Shown one piece after another: positions 17,740 to 27,034 of a stretch of 64,000 nucleotides of DNA (the stretch's first letter is position 1; each line of letters begins with the position of its first letter). The stretch comes from Macrococcus armenti (GTDB lineage: Bacteria; Bacillota; Bacilli; Staphylococcales; Staphylococcaceae). Below the pieces are notes generated by a model. It ran no database searches, was not told the DNA's origin, and saw only the letters and a program-made list of their open reading frames with translations. The DNA is taken from contig NZ_CP083608.1 in NCBI RefSeq assembly GCF_020097135.1, forward strand, positions 1,426,001 to 1,490,000. Direction: 5' to 3'. Both the position numbers and the translations under genes were made by a program.

Positions 17740-18204
17740 CTACTTTTTGTTCTTATCATTTAATATATCCGTCATCGTACGGAGCAGTTGATCGACATCT
17801 TTAAACTCTTTATATACTGAAGCGAATCGTACATATGAAACTTGGTCCAGATGCATTAAATGATCCATGACAATCTCACCTATATCTACAGATGAAATTT
17901 CAGTTTCACCCTTTTCTCTTAATGCATTTTCAACAGCATCTGTAATCTGCTCAAGCGACTCATATGGAACGGGACGTTTTTCACATGCACGTACTAAACC
18001 ATGCACAATTTTATCGCGATTAAACGCCTGTCTCGTACCATCTTTTTTAACGACGATGAGCGGTTGTAATTCTATACGTTCAAATGTCGTAAAGCGCGTA
18101 CCACATTGTTCACATTCACGACGCCTTCTAATTGCATTTACATCATCTGCGTGTCTTGAATCTACTACTTTCGATTGATTATAACTGCATTTCGGACATT
18201 TCAA
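17740..18204 (-). CDS. nrdR: Transcriptional repressor NrdR
   Basis: Nucleotide-sensing repressor of ribonucleotide reductase genes, 154 residues. It has an N-terminal zinc ribbon (CPKC at the start, CEQCGTRF near 31) with [17 protein letters not shown] between, and an ATP-cone domain ([16 protein letters not shown]). All NrdR proteins begin MKCPKC, so I choose the TTG at 18204, six bases after GAGGTG. The frame itself is open from a GTG at 18213 that lies inside that ribosome site. Confidence 0.95.
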   Translation of the reverse strand: MKCPKCSYNQSKVVDSRHADDVNAIRRRRECEQCGTRFTTFERIELQPLIVVKKDGTRQAFNRDKIVHGLVRACEKRPVPYESLEQITDAVENALREKGETEISSVDIGEIVMDHLMHLDQVSYVRFASVYKEFKDVDQLLRTMTDILNDKNKK

Positions 18205-18374
18205 GACAATCACCTCATTTTATAATTCTATAATTTATATACATTAAAATTTAATTTTTTCACGCTCAAATACTATATGATTATCTCTCAATTATACATT
18301 ATCATATATATTAACTAAACCTTTAAGTTTACACCGGCTATTATTCGAAGTTATTAAAACAGAGGATTATTACA

Positions 18375-18400
18375 TAAAAAAAGAGACAATTGAATGTCTC
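18375..18400 (-). terminator. Terminator of the SMR gene pair
   Basis: GAGACATTCAATTGTCTC followed by seven T residues on the minus strand, right after the second SMR gene. Confidence 0.8.
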
Positions 18401-18402
18401 AT

Positions 18403-18720
18403 TTAACTTAATAATTTTAATCCTATTGTTGCTCCGAGAATGACTGCAATACAAAGTAAACGCATCGGGTTTTTAGATTCCTTATAAAACACAATACCAA
18501 TTAGTGTTCCACCTACAGCACCGATTCCGGTCCAGATAGCATATGCTGTACTCATCGTAATGCCTTGTAAGGACAGCGATAAGAAAAATAGACTAAACCC
18601 AAACGTAATTATTAAGTATACAATATAAATACGCTGATTATGCTTCGCATACATATTCATCCATAATACACCCAGCATTTCGCATAAACCTGCAACGACA
18701 AGATATATCCAGAAAATCAT
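18403..18720 (-). CDS. Small multidrug resistance family protein, second subunit
   Basis: A 105-residue protein with four membrane helices, of the SMR (EmrE/SugE/YkkCD) family. It has the conserved start IFWIYLVVAGLCEMLGVLWM, with the essential membrane-embedded Glu near residue 13, and helix 3 motif STAYAIWTGIGAVGGTLIGI near 57. Its ATG overlaps the stop of the upstream SMR gene, so the two probably form a heteromeric antiporter like YkkCD. Substrates of such pairs include quaternary ammonium compounds or guanidinium. I saw no guanidine riboswitch in the short upstream region. Confidence 0.88.
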   Translation of the reverse strand: MIFWIYLVVAGLCEMLGVLWMNMYAKHNQRIYIVYLIITFGFSLFFLSLSLQGITMSTAYAIWTGIGAVGGTLIGIVFYKESKNPMRLLCIAVILGATIGLKLLS

Positions 18721-19040
18721 ACTGTCTCCTCCTCTGTCGCAAGCTTAAGTCCGATAACGCCTAATATAAGAATTGTAATTAATAATACTTTCTGCCATCC
18801 GAGTGGCACTTCATAAACTGCTACATCAACAACCGTTACGAGTGTTGCCCCGAGTCCTACAAATATTGAATAAGCTGTTCCGACAGGTAAATACTTTGTC
18901 GCATTTAATAATAAATAAAAACTGCACGTCACACTCACTAAAGTGATCAACCATTCGACTGCGCTATCAGCATGCGCTAACCCGATAACCCACCCAGTTT
19001 CAAACAGTGCAGCAAGAATAAGTTTAATCCAGTTCATCAT
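18717..19040 (-). CDS. Small multidrug resistance family protein, first subunit
   Basis: A 107-residue, four-helix SMR protein. The N-terminus WIKLILAALFETGWVIGL carries the essential Glu near residue 14. Helix 3 has GTAYSIFVGLGATLVTV near 73. It is translated with the downstream SMR gene through a four-base ATGA overlap and has AGGAGG before its ATG. Sequence differences between the two members are as expected for oppositely inserted partners in one dimer. Confidence 0.88.
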   Translation of the reverse strand: MMNWIKLILAALFETGWVIGLAHADSAVEWLITLVSVTCSFYLLLNATKYLPVGTAYSIFVGLGATLVTVVDVAVYEVPLGWQKVLLITILILGVIGLKLATEEETV

Positions 19041-19072
19041 TACCTCCTATGTCATACTTATAAAGAATAACA

Positions 19073-19101
19073 TAAAAGGCCGTCCAAATAAATTGGACGG
19101 C
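19073..19101 (-). terminator. Terminator of gapB
   Basis: GCCGTCCAA and TTGGACGGC pair around a short AT loop, with TTTTATG following on the minus strand. Confidence 0.8.
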
Positions 19102-19109
19102 GTTTATAC

Positions 19110-20120
19110 TTATTTCTTTAATTGTTCACCCATTAATGCCGCAAGTTCAACGACACGTGTTGAGTAACCCCACTCATTATCGTACCAAGATAATACTTTA
19201 ACTTTCGTACCTTCCATCACAATTGTTGATAAACCATCAACGATTGAGCTATGTGGATTTGTGTTAAAGTCTACAGATACAAGTGGCTCATATGTTACAT
19301 CTAAAATACCTTTTAATTCATTATCTGCAGAAGCTTTAAGCGCATCATTTAATTCTTCAACAGTTACTTCTTTTTCTAAATCTACAACTAAGTCAACTAA
19401 TGAAACGTTTGTTGTCGGTACACGTAAAGCCATACCGTGCAGTTTACCTTGTAATTCAGGTAAAACAAGTGCTAATGCTTTAGCTGCACCTGTTGATGTC
19501 GGGATAATACTTTGTGCACATGCACGCGCACGACGTAAATCTTTATGTGGATTATCTAAATTCTTCTGATCGTTTGTATAAGCATGAACCGTTGTCATTA
19601 AACCATTCTTAATACCGAATTTATCGTTTAATACTTTCGCAACAGGCGCTAAACAGTTTGTCGTACAAGATGCATTTGAAATAACGTCATATTTCTCAAC
19701 ATCTAATTGTGCACAGTTAACACCGCGAACGATTGTTTGAACATTTCCTTTACCTGGAGCAGTTAATAGTACTTTTTTAGCACCTGCTTTAATATGTGCT
19801 GCTGCTTTTTCAGCATCATTAAATTTACCTGTCGCTTCAATTACGATATCGATGTTCATTTCTTTCCAAGGTAATAATTCAGGATTACGTTCAGATACTA
19901 ATTCAATTTTCTTGCCATCTACAAGTAAACCATTCTCAGTTGGTTCAATATTAAGTTCAAACTTACCATGAGTAGTATCATATTTCGTTAAATGAGCTAA
20001 TGTTTCAGGTGGGTAGCTTGCATTAATTGCTACAACCTCTAAATTATCATCTAATAATGCTGCACGAAATACCATTCTTCCGATTCTTCCTAGCCCATTA
20101 ATTGCTACTCTTGTCTTCAT
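19110..20120 (-). CDS. gapB: Glyceraldehyde-3-phosphate dehydrogenase, gluconeogenic type
   Basis: A 336-residue GAPDH that in Firmicutes with two enzymes works in the gluconeogenic direction and prefers NADP. The NAD(P) fold begins INGLGRIGRMVFRA. The catalytic Cys is in SNASCTTNCLAPV near 152. WYDNEWGYSTR is near the C-terminus. The coenzyme loop has INASYPPETLAHL in place of the Asp-containing loop typical of glycolytic GapA, which supports the GapB type. Upstream are two CcpN-like boxes and a cre-like element, fitting repression by glucose. It lies after coaE, as in staphylococci. Confidence 0.94.
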   Translation of the reverse strand: MKTRVAINGLGRIGRMVFRAALLDDNLEVVAINASYPPETLAHLTKYDTTHGKFELNIEPTENGLLVDGKKIELVSERNPELLPWKEMNIDIVIEATGKFNDAEKAAAHIKAGAKKVLLTAPGKGNVQTIVRGVNCAQLDVEKYDVISNASCTTNCLAPVAKVLNDKFGIKNGLMTTVHAYTNDQKNLDNPHKDLRRARACAQSIIPTSTGAAKALALVLPELQGKLHGMALRVPTTNVSLVDLVVDLEKEVTVEELNDALKASADNELKGILDVTYEPLVSVDFNTNPHSSIVDGLSTIVMEGTKVKVLSWYDNEWGYSTRVVELAALMGEQLKK

Positions 20121-20139
20121 TAAATAATCTCCCCTTCAA

Positions 20140-20174
20140 AGTGTTATACTAATACTTAGCATTAGTATATCACA
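20140..20174. promoter_or_regulatory. Two inverted CcpN-like boxes at the gapB promoter
   Basis: The minus strand has TGTGATATACT (20164-20174), an exact fit to the CcpN consensus TRTGHYATAYW. The plus strand has AGTGTTATACT (20140-20150) with one mismatch. Between them lies the inverted repeat ATACTAAT / ATTAGTAT. The exact-match box contains the likely -10 element TATACT. CcpN is the known repressor of gapB and pckA in Bacillus. Confidence 0.65.
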
Positions 20175-20191
20175 ATGAAAGCGCTTGTGAA
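20165..20191 (-). promoter_or_regulatory. gapB promoter
   Basis: TTCACA (20186-20191 on the minus strand), about 15-16 bp, TATACT (20165-20170). The spacer holds a cre-like element. Confidence 0.5.
20176..20189. promoter_or_regulatory. cre-like element (CcpA) in the gapB promoter
   Basis: TGAAAGCGCTTGTG matches 12 of 14 positions of TGWAARCGYTWNCW. Its place between the -35 and -10 elements would allow CcpA to repress. Confidence 0.45.
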
Positions 20192-20233
20192 GAGCAATTT
20201 TTACAAAATAAATAATTTTAATTTTTCGAAAAT

Positions 20234-20824
20234 TTATATTGATGTATACTTCCTGATTAAACTGTCCAGTTGTTGATATAACGCGCATAAATCATCACTA
20301 TTATCAATTACGACATCTGCCTTTTTTCGTTTATCTTCCATCGGCATCTGACTATTAATACGTGCATCTGCTTCTGACTCACTTAAATTGTTACGTTCCA
20401 TTAATCTTGACTTCTGTATATAGTATGGCACATATACGACCCATACTTCATCAACAGTATGTTCAAGATGATTCTCATATAGTAACGGAATATCCATAAT
20501 AACAGCTTTTCCTCGTTTCAATGCTGCGTCTTTTTCTTCGTCCATAATATTTCGAACGATCGGATGAACAATCTGATTCAGTATTTCACGCTTTTCTTTG
20601 TCGTTAAATATAATTGAACCGAGTAGCTTACGATTCAATGTGCCATCTTCATTTAAGGTACCGGGAAATGCTTCAGAAATTTGCTGTAACCCGTTTGACC
20701 CTTTCTCAACAGCTTTACGTGCTGCAATATCAGCATCTATTACTGCAAACCCATGTTCACTTAAATAATTTGCTACCGTCGTTTTACCGCTTGCAATTCC
20801 ACCTGTTAAACCAATGACTGTCAT
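20234..20824 (-). CDS. coaE: Dephospho-CoA kinase
   Basis: Last enzyme of coenzyme A synthesis, phosphorylating dephospho-CoA at the ribose 3'-OH. The protein starts MTVIGLTGGIASGKTT with the P-loop at residues 8-15. It keeps the DADIAAR motif near 34, LLGSIIF and HPIVR near 73-90, and DIPLLYE near 108. The frame is open to 20914, but GGGGG just before the ATG at 20824 and the P-loop position fix the start. It follows mutM with 8 bp between, in the conserved polA-mutM-coaE order. Confidence 0.95.
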   Translation of the reverse strand: MTVIGLTGGIASGKTTVANYLSEHGFAVIDADIAARKAVEKGSNGLQQISEAFPGTLNEDGTLNRKLLGSIIFNDKEKREILNQIVHPIVRNIMDEEKDAALKRGKAVIMDIPLLYENHLEHTVDEVWVVYVPYYIQKSRLMERNNLSESEADARINSQMPMEDKRKKADVVIDNSDDLCALYQQLDSLIRKYTSI

Positions 20825-20832
20825 AGTGCCCC

Positions 20833-21705
20833 CTACTTTTGACAATGCGTACAGTAATGTGTATTTCTCGTAGCAATGACTTTTGTCGTAATTGCATGTC
20901 CACAAGTACCGCACACTTTTTTGCCATATACATTAAATCTGTTCTGCATCGTACCGCTCTCACCTTCGGCATTACGATAATCCGAAATCGTAGATCCTCC
21001 GTAACGTATACCTTCTTCCAGCACAAACACAATTTTTTCATATAGTAATAACTTTTGTTTCTTACTTAATGCTTTTACTTTAGTATTCGGATTAATACGG
21101 GCAAGGTGTAACGCCTCACACGCATAAATATTCCCACAGCCACTTACTACTGAGTGCAGCATAATGACTTGTTTGATCGGTTTATTCTGATACTTCTGTA
21201 ATAATAATTGGGATAAATAATGTGCCTGACCTTCTGCGCTAAATGGTTCAGGTGCAATTTGTGCATTGAATGTTTCAAACATTGCTTCATCCATCATTCT
21301 GAGTTCACCGAACCTTCTGATATCTGAATAGATGAGTTTATTACCATCGTTTAAAGAAAATGCAGCATGCCAATGTTTTCTATAATTTAAAACTGGAATC
21401 GATTCGATTGATGATACAACAAAATATGCGCCGGTCATCCCGAGATGACCGACCATATACTGAATATTTTCTCTGTTTATTAATTTAAAGATAATATATT
21501 TGCTGCGTCTAAAAACACTGTCAATTCGGTAATTTACACACATATCAGTAAATTGTTCAATCGTTGTTCCTTTAATAATTGTTGCTTTATTATTTGCTTT
21601 ACCAGAATGTACTGCATCTGAAAACTGCACATCATTTATGATTAAATTCGTAATGCGCGGTTCTATACCACGCTTCACATGTTCTACTTCAGGTAATTCA
21701 GGCAT
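20833..21705 (-). CDS. mutM: Formamidopyrimidine-DNA glycosylase
   Basis: Base-excision repair enzyme that removes 8-oxoguanine and formamidopyrimidines and cuts the abasic site. The mature protein begins with the catalytic PELPEVE after Met1. The C-terminus has the zinc finger CGTCG ... CTHC (about residues 262-287) and RNTHYC. The longer frame to 21732 overlaps polA. AGGAGGAATT before the ATG at 21705 and the family's fixed N-terminus decide the start. It sits directly downstream of polA, in a repair-linked cluster. Confidence 0.96.
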   Translation of the reverse strand: MPELPEVEHVKRGIEPRITNLIINDVQFSDAVHSGKANNKATIIKGTTIEQFTDMCVNYRIDSVFRRSKYIIFKLINRENIQYMVGHLGMTGAYFVVSSIESIPVLNYRKHWHAAFSLNDGNKLIYSDIRRFGELRMMDEAMFETFNAQIAPEPFSAEGQAHYLSQLLLQKYQNKPIKQVIMLHSVVSGCGNIYACEALHLARINPNTKVKALSKKQKLLLYEKIVFVLEEGIRYGGSTISDYRNAEGESGTMQNRFNVYGKKVCGTCGHAITTKVIATRNTHYCTHCQK

Positions 21706-21713
21706 AATTCCTC

Positions 21714-24341
21714 CTACTTCGCCTCGTACCAACTCTCCCCTGAATTATATTCAACTTCGAGTGGTACGTCTAAATCCATTGCGTTTTCCATAATATTTTT
21801 TACGAACAAACTAAATGCTTCAAGTTCTGCTTTAGGCACTTCAAAGATTAATTCATCATGTACTTGTAATAATAATCGCGCTTTAAAGTCTGTTGCTTTA
21901 ACTTGTTCATTGTAATGCACCATCGCAAGTTTAATAATATCTGCTGCACTACCTTGAATCGGTGTATTCATTGCTGTACGTTCCGCAAATCCTCTTAAGT
22001 TGAAGTTACGACTCGTAATATCAGGAATATAACGGCGTCTATTAAGCAACGTCGTCACATAACCGTTTTGTTTCGCTTCCTGAATGATATCGTTCATATA
22101 CGCTTTTACATTTGGGAAACTTTCCAGATAATTATCGATAAATTCCTGTGCCGCTTTTCGCGTTATTCCTAAACTCTGACTTAATCCATAATCACTGATT
22201 CCGTATACAATACCGAAGTTTACAGCCTTTGCCTGACGACGCATATTGCTTGTAACATCCTCTTTACTGACATCGAAGACTTTCATCGCTGTTTTCGTAT
22301 GAATATCAATGCCTTGATTAAAAGCGTCAAGCATTCCTTTATCACCAGTAATATGTGCGAGAACGCGAAGTTCAATTTGTGAATAATCCGCTGCAAATAT
22401 AACAGAATCTGGTTCGCTTGGCACAAATGCTTTTCTTATCTTTCTACCTTCATCCAGTCTGACTGGTATGTTCTGTAAGTTCGGATCAATTGATGACAGT
22501 CGTCCTGTCTGTGCAATAACTTGATTGAATCGCGTATGAATTTTTCCATCTTCTCCGATTAGTTTCTGCAAACCTTCAACATATGTTGACTGTAACTTAG
22601 ATAATGTTCTGTAAAGTAATATATCTTCGATTATCGGATGTTTACCTATTAACGATTCCAGTACATCTACCGCTGTTGAATAACCTGTTTTCGTTTTCTT
22701 CTTTTTCGGTGAATCGAGCGCTAAATCTTCAAATAACACAACTCCAAGCTGTTTCGGAGAATTAATATTAAATGTGCTACCAGCATGATTGTGAATACGT
22801 GTAACAAGTTCATCAAGACGCACTTGTATTTCATTCTGCATATCCTTTAACGTCTCTTTGTTCACTTTAATACCTTGCATTTCCATTTCAGCAAGTACTA
22901 AAGCAAGCGGAAGTTCAAGTTCGGTTAATAATTCAAGCTGTTCCAGTTCTTTTAACTTTTCTATCTGAATCGGTGTTACTTCATGAATCGCATTTACTTC
23001 TGCTGCGATATGTTTGAATAATATGTGCTGTTCTGGCACATGCATCTTTGCACCTTTACCAAATATCATTTCGTCAGATTCAACATAATGCACGTTATGC
23101 AATTGGGCGCTTTGTGCAACATCGATAATTTTAAGCGCAGGATCTAGTAAGTAAGTAGCAAGCATCATACAGTGCGCAATACCTTGAATTTCAATGTTCA
23201 GTCTATTGAACAGTACTTTCGTTTCCTTCGCATCATAAACAAATTTATTAACATCGCTGCTTTTCAAAGCTTCTATAAATGAAGTGTTGTGCACTAATGC
23301 ATCAGGTTCAACGACAAATGTCTCACCTTGAACGCATATTCCAACACCTATAATTTCATTTTTTAAGTAATTATCCTGAAAACAGCGAATGCGTATATCC
23401 ATCGACTGTACACTAGAGAAATCAAACGAATTGAATGCCTCATTAATGATAATTTCCTTCTCTTCCTTAACTTGTGTCGTGGAATCGAGCTGCTCTAACA
23501 TTTGTTTAAAGTCCAGTTCCTGGAACAGTGCAATTTTTCTACTCTCATCTTTTTCAGGTAGCAACGTATCTGCTAACGTGACATTTATCGGTGCGTCTAT
23601 GTTAATCGTCGCAAGCTGTTTACTCATTAATGCATCTTCTTTATGATTCGTTAAATTTTCATTTAACTTTTTACCTTTAATATGTTCGAGATTTTCAAGG
23701 ACAGCTTCGACAGTTCCATATTCATGCAGCAGTTTAAGTGCAGTTTTCTCACCAACACCAGGCACTCCCGGAATATTATCTGATTTATCTCCCATCAATC
23801 CTTTCAGATCTATAATTTTTTTCGGTTCAAATCCATATAAATCTTGAATGAATTGTGGTGTATATTTGTCAATTTCCGTTACACCTTTTTTCGTGTAATA
23901 AATGGTTACATAGTCACTCGCAAGTTGTGTTAAATCTCGGTCACCAGTAACGATAATCGTTTCAAGTTGCTTCTTTGTTGCTTCTTTCGCTAGCGTACCG
24001 ATAATATCATCCGCTTCATACATATCCTGTTCATAATGTTTAATCTGATAAGCTTCAGCAAGCTTTCTAATGTACGGAAACTGTTCACTTAACTCTGAAG
24101 GTGTCTTTTGACGACCACCTTTGTAATCTTTATATGTTTCATGACGGAACGTTGTTTTCCCGGCATCAAATGCAATTAAAAAGTGTGTCGGTTGTTCTTC
24201 TTTAATTAATTTTTCAAGCATAAGTGTAAATCCGTATATTGCATTTGTGTGTAAATTAGATTGATTTTTTAGAAGTGGTAATGCATAGAATGCACGGAAT
24301 GCAATACTATTACCATCAATTAATATTAGTTTATCAGCCAT
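21714..24341 (-). CDS. polA: DNA polymerase I
   Basis: An 875-residue repair and Okazaki-fragment polymerase. The N-terminal 5'-3' exonuclease shows LILIDGNSIAFRAF, TGDRDLTQL and the helix-hairpin-helix GVPGVGEKTALKLL. The middle domain keeps the fold of a 3'-5' exonuclease, but the usual DEDD acidic residues are not evident, as is common in Firmicutes. The polymerase domain has DYSQIELRVLAHI (motif A) and QVHDELIFEV (motif C). CAGGAGG lies before the ATG at 24341; the longer frame to 24368 has no such site. Confidence 0.97.
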   Translation of the reverse strand: MADKLILIDGNSIAFRAFYALPLLKNQSNLHTNAIYGFTLMLEKLIKEEQPTHFLIAFDAGKTTFRHETYKDYKGGRQKTPSELSEQFPYIRKLAEAYQIKHYEQDMYEADDIIGTLAKEATKKQLETIIVTGDRDLTQLASDYVTIYYTKKGVTEIDKYTPQFIQDLYGFEPKKIIDLKGLMGDKSDNIPGVPGVGEKTALKLLHEYGTVEAVLENLEHIKGKKLNENLTNHKEDALMSKQLATINIDAPINVTLADTLLPEKDESRKIALFQELDFKQMLEQLDSTTQVKEEKEIIINEAFNSFDFSSVQSMDIRIRCFQDNYLKNEIIGVGICVQGETFVVEPDALVHNTSFIEALKSSDVNKFVYDAKETKVLFNRLNIEIQGIAHCMMLATYLLDPALKIIDVAQSAQLHNVHYVESDEMIFGKGAKMHVPEQHILFKHIAAEVNAIHEVTPIQIEKLKELEQLELLTELELPLALVLAEMEMQGIKVNKETLKDMQNEIQVRLDELVTRIHNHAGSTFNINSPKQLGVVLFEDLALDSPKKKKTKTGYSTAVDVLESLIGKHPIIEDILLYRTLSKLQSTYVEGLQKLIGEDGKIHTRFNQVIAQTGRLSSIDPNLQNIPVRLDEGRKIRKAFVPSEPDSVIFAADYSQIELRVLAHITGDKGMLDAFNQGIDIHTKTAMKVFDVSKEDVTSNMRRQAKAVNFGIVYGISDYGLSQSLGITRKAAQEFIDNYLESFPNVKAYMNDIIQEAKQNGYVTTLLNRRRYIPDITSRNFNLRGFAERTAMNTPIQGSAADIIKLAMVHYNEQVKATDFKARLLLQVHDELIFEVPKAELEAFSLFVKNIMENAMDLDVPLEVEYNSGESWYEAK

Positions 24342-24387
24342 AATTTCCTCCTGAACTGTAGTACTCATAGTTTACCATAAATTAAAC

Positions 24388-24420
24388 ACAAAAACGCCTG
24401 ACGTGGTTACGTCAGGCGTT
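24388..24420 (-). terminator. Terminator after phoR
   Basis: AACGCCTGACGT and ACGTCAGGCGTT enclose a 4-nt loop, and TTTTTG follows on the minus strand, between phoR and polA. Confidence 0.85.
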
Positions 24421-24499
24421 CAAGCTTCAAAATGAAAGGGTCTTTATTTATTATAAATGAGAAATATTAATTTATAGTAAATCTTACGTAAATTAAATA

Positions 24500-26212
24500 T
24501 TAATAAAGAAATTGTTTCAGTTTAATTCTAAACGTCGAACCTTTACCAAGTTCACTTTCGACTTCAATTTCTCCATTAAACACTTCAATAATATGCTTAA
24601 CGATTGCAAGTCCAAGTCCAGTACCACCTGAATCTCTACTTCTCGCTTTATCCACACGATAAAAACGTTCAAATATTCGTTCTGTCTCATCTGGTGCGAT
24701 TCCGATACCTTCATCTATAATTTCAACGATACATTCACCGTCCATCAAAAATGTTTTAACGGTTATTTGTGCGTTTTCCGGAGAATAGTTTACTGCATTC
24801 GATAATAGGTTAATCATTACTTGCTTCAGTTTACTCGGCTCAGCTAACACATATAAATCTTTTTCCAGCTGCAGATTAAATTTAATATTTTTCTTCTCAG
24901 CTAACGGATGCACCACTTCAACACTATTAAAGACTTTCTGTGGCACGTTAACTTTAGACATTTTGAAATGATTTGCCTGTTCGATTTTAGATAACTCGAG
25001 CAGTTCACTTACGAGCACCTGTATTCTGTTCGATTCTTTCAATATAATATTTAAGAACATTTCAAGTGTTTCTGGTTCTTCTTTCGCGCCGTCCAGTAAT
25101 GTTTCTGCAAATCCTTTAATACTTGTAATCGGTGTTTTTAATTCATGAGATACGTTTGCGACAAAATCTTTACGCATTTGTTCAAGTGTCTTTAGTTGTG
25201 TAATATCGTGAAGTACGATAACGATTCCTTCAATGCGCTTACGTTTTTTAGAAAGTACAGGTACGACAGAAACATCGAAGAACTTTTTATGGACATTTAC
25301 TTTCATTTCAAGCGCTTCACTAACCGGTTTCTCTGTAGCGATTGCTTCTTTAATCATCCGTTTAACATCCGTACTTTCAACTACATTGTCATAATGATCA
25401 CGTGCAATCGGATTACCACGATTAAATTGCTTTAAATACGTTTCGTTCGCAATTAACACTTCACCATAATTATTGACGAGCATCGTTGCTGAAGGTATGT
25501 TCTGCAATATCGTTTCAAGTCGATTACGCTGTAGCTTCTGTTCATTCATAAAGTCCTGTAGCGTTCTTGCAAGAATGTTCGTACTGATAAATAAGTCTTT
25601 CGTTTCAGTAACATTACTTTCAGGCACTCTTACTTTATAATTTCCGCTCGCCAGAAGTTTAGAAGCGTATGTCACTTCTTTAATCGGCTGTATATAACTT
25701 TTATTAATATATCTGACAATAAAGTATAAAATCGGCATAATTGTAACGAGTATGAGTGTGATATATTTCCATGAAGTCGTATTTAATATCGATAACATAT
25801 TAGACTCATGAAGTAAATAAATAACTGAATCTCCATATGATACTTTATATATTCCTATACGCTCTTCAGTATCATATCTGAAATCATTATCATCAGACAG
25901 TCCTGTCGTATATTTAGATAACATTTTTTCAAAATCCTGTGGCTTGAGCCCATCAGATACAAACAGCGTCTTATTGTTTTTCTCAACTAAAATTTTATAT
26001 GCATGTTCACGTTCATAAACTTTCATCAATGCATTAAAATCTGCATTTTTACGATAGGCGTTTATTACTTTTGCATCTTGAGCCATCGTTCGCTTAATTG
26101 AAACTTTCATATCATTTGAGATGGATGCTGTAATAAACATCCCGACTAAAAGAAAGCTCACAACAAATAATGTTGTAAGCATAATTAAAAGCTTTCGCTG
26201 GAAACTAATCAT
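24500..26212 (-). CDS. phoR: Phosphate-regulon sensor histidine kinase PhoR
   Basis: A 570-residue membrane kinase of the phosphate starvation response. Order: an N-terminal membrane helix (residues 8-30), an extracellular sensor of about 120 residues, a second membrane helix (about 150-170), HAMP, a PAS domain (about 235-335), the HisKA dimer domain with FVANVSHELKTPITS (phospho-His near 360) and HATPase with N-, G1 and G2 boxes (LLSNAVNYS, DEGIGI, GTGLGLAIV). The start overlaps the phoP stop by 8 bp. It pairs with PhoP, and the genes follow mdh as in Bacillus. Confidence 0.94.
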   Translation of the reverse strand: MISFQRKLLIMLTTLFVVSFLLVGMFITASISNDMKVSIKRTMAQDAKVINAYRKNADFNALMKVYEREHAYKILVEKNNKTLFVSDGLKPQDFEKMLSKYTTGLSDDNDFRYDTEERIGIYKVSYGDSVIYLLHESNMLSILNTTSWKYITLILVTIMPILYFIVRYINKSYIQPIKEVTYASKLLASGNYKVRVPESNVTETKDLFISTNILARTLQDFMNEQKLQRNRLETILQNIPSATMLVNNYGEVLIANETYLKQFNRGNPIARDHYDNVVESTDVKRMIKEAIATEKPVSEALEMKVNVHKKFFDVSVVPVLSKKRKRIEGIVIVLHDITQLKTLEQMRKDFVANVSHELKTPITSIKGFAETLLDGAKEEPETLEMFLNIILKESNRIQVLVSELLELSKIEQANHFKMSKVNVPQKVFNSVEVVHPLAEKKNIKFNLQLEKDLYVLAEPSKLKQVMINLLSNAVNYSPENAQITVKTFLMDGECIVEIIDEGIGIAPDETERIFERFYRVDKARSRDSGGTGLGLAIVKHIIEVFNGEIEVESELGKGSTFRIKLKQFLY

Positions 26213-26918
26213 TACGTTTCGGGTAATCCAGCTTATATCCTAAACCACGTACGGTTTTAATATATTGTGGCTGCTTTGGATTTTCTTCAATTTTCTCTCT
26301 CAAATGACTGATATGTACGTCAACAATACGCGAGTCTCCTGCAAATTCATAATTCCATACAGAATTTAACATATGTTCACGCGTAATGACACGTCCCTGA
26401 CGTTCAATTAAGTAAATAAGTAACTCAAATTCTTTCGGAGTTAAATCAATCAGTTCATCATTTCGGTAAGCTTCAAAGTGTTCAGGTAAAATCTTTAACT
26501 TACCAATAATGATTTCTTTATTTTCTTTCGAAGTATCTGATTGTTTTATTGATTGTGAACGCCTTAAAATCGCTTTAAGTCTCGCCGTTACTTCTCTAGG
26601 CGAGAAAGGTTTTGTCATATAATCATCCGCTCCAAGTTCTAATCCTAGAACTTTGTCAAATTCATCATCCTTTGCTGTAAGCATTAAAATCGGTACCTGG
26701 TTCTTCTCACTTCGAACAGCTTTACAAACTTCAACACCATCCATCTTCGGTAGCATCAGATCAAGAACGACAATATCCGGATCTTCAGAAAATATTTTAT
26801 TCAAACCATCTTCACCATCGAATGCTGTTACCACTTCAAACCCCGATTGTTCAAGATTATATTGTAATAACGTAACAATCGATTGTTCATCATCTACAAC
26901 TAATACTTTCTGACTCAT
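26205..26918 (-). CDS. phoP: Phosphate-regulon response regulator PhoP
   Basis: A 237-residue OmpR/PhoB-type regulator. The receiver domain has DDEQ near residue 9, the phospho-acceptor Asp in VVLDLMLP near 53 and the Lys in MTKPFSPRE near 102. The C-terminal winged helix shows LTPKEFELLIYL and ends in TVRGLGYKL. The start at 26918 follows GGAGGG; the frame to 26951 carries no ribosome site. The partner kinase phoR overlaps it downstream. Confidence 0.95.
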   Translation of the reverse strand: MSQKVLVVDDEQSIVTLLQYNLEQSGFEVVTAFDGEDGLNKIFSEDPDIVVLDLMLPKMDGVEVCKAVRSEKNQVPILMLTAKDDEFDKVLGLELGADDYMTKPFSPREVTARLKAILRRSQSIKQSDTSKENKEIIIGKLKILPEHFEAYRNDELIDLTPKEFELLIYLIERQGRVITREHMLNSVWNYEFAGDSRIVDVHISHLREKIEENPKQPQYIKTVRGLGYKLDYPKRND

Positions 26919-27034
26919 CCAATCCCTCCAAAACCATATATACAAACTCATTATATATTACAATAAATATATATGGCTACACCTAATCAACAATCTTCAC
27001 AAACTCGTATTAATGTTTACATAAAATTAACAAA

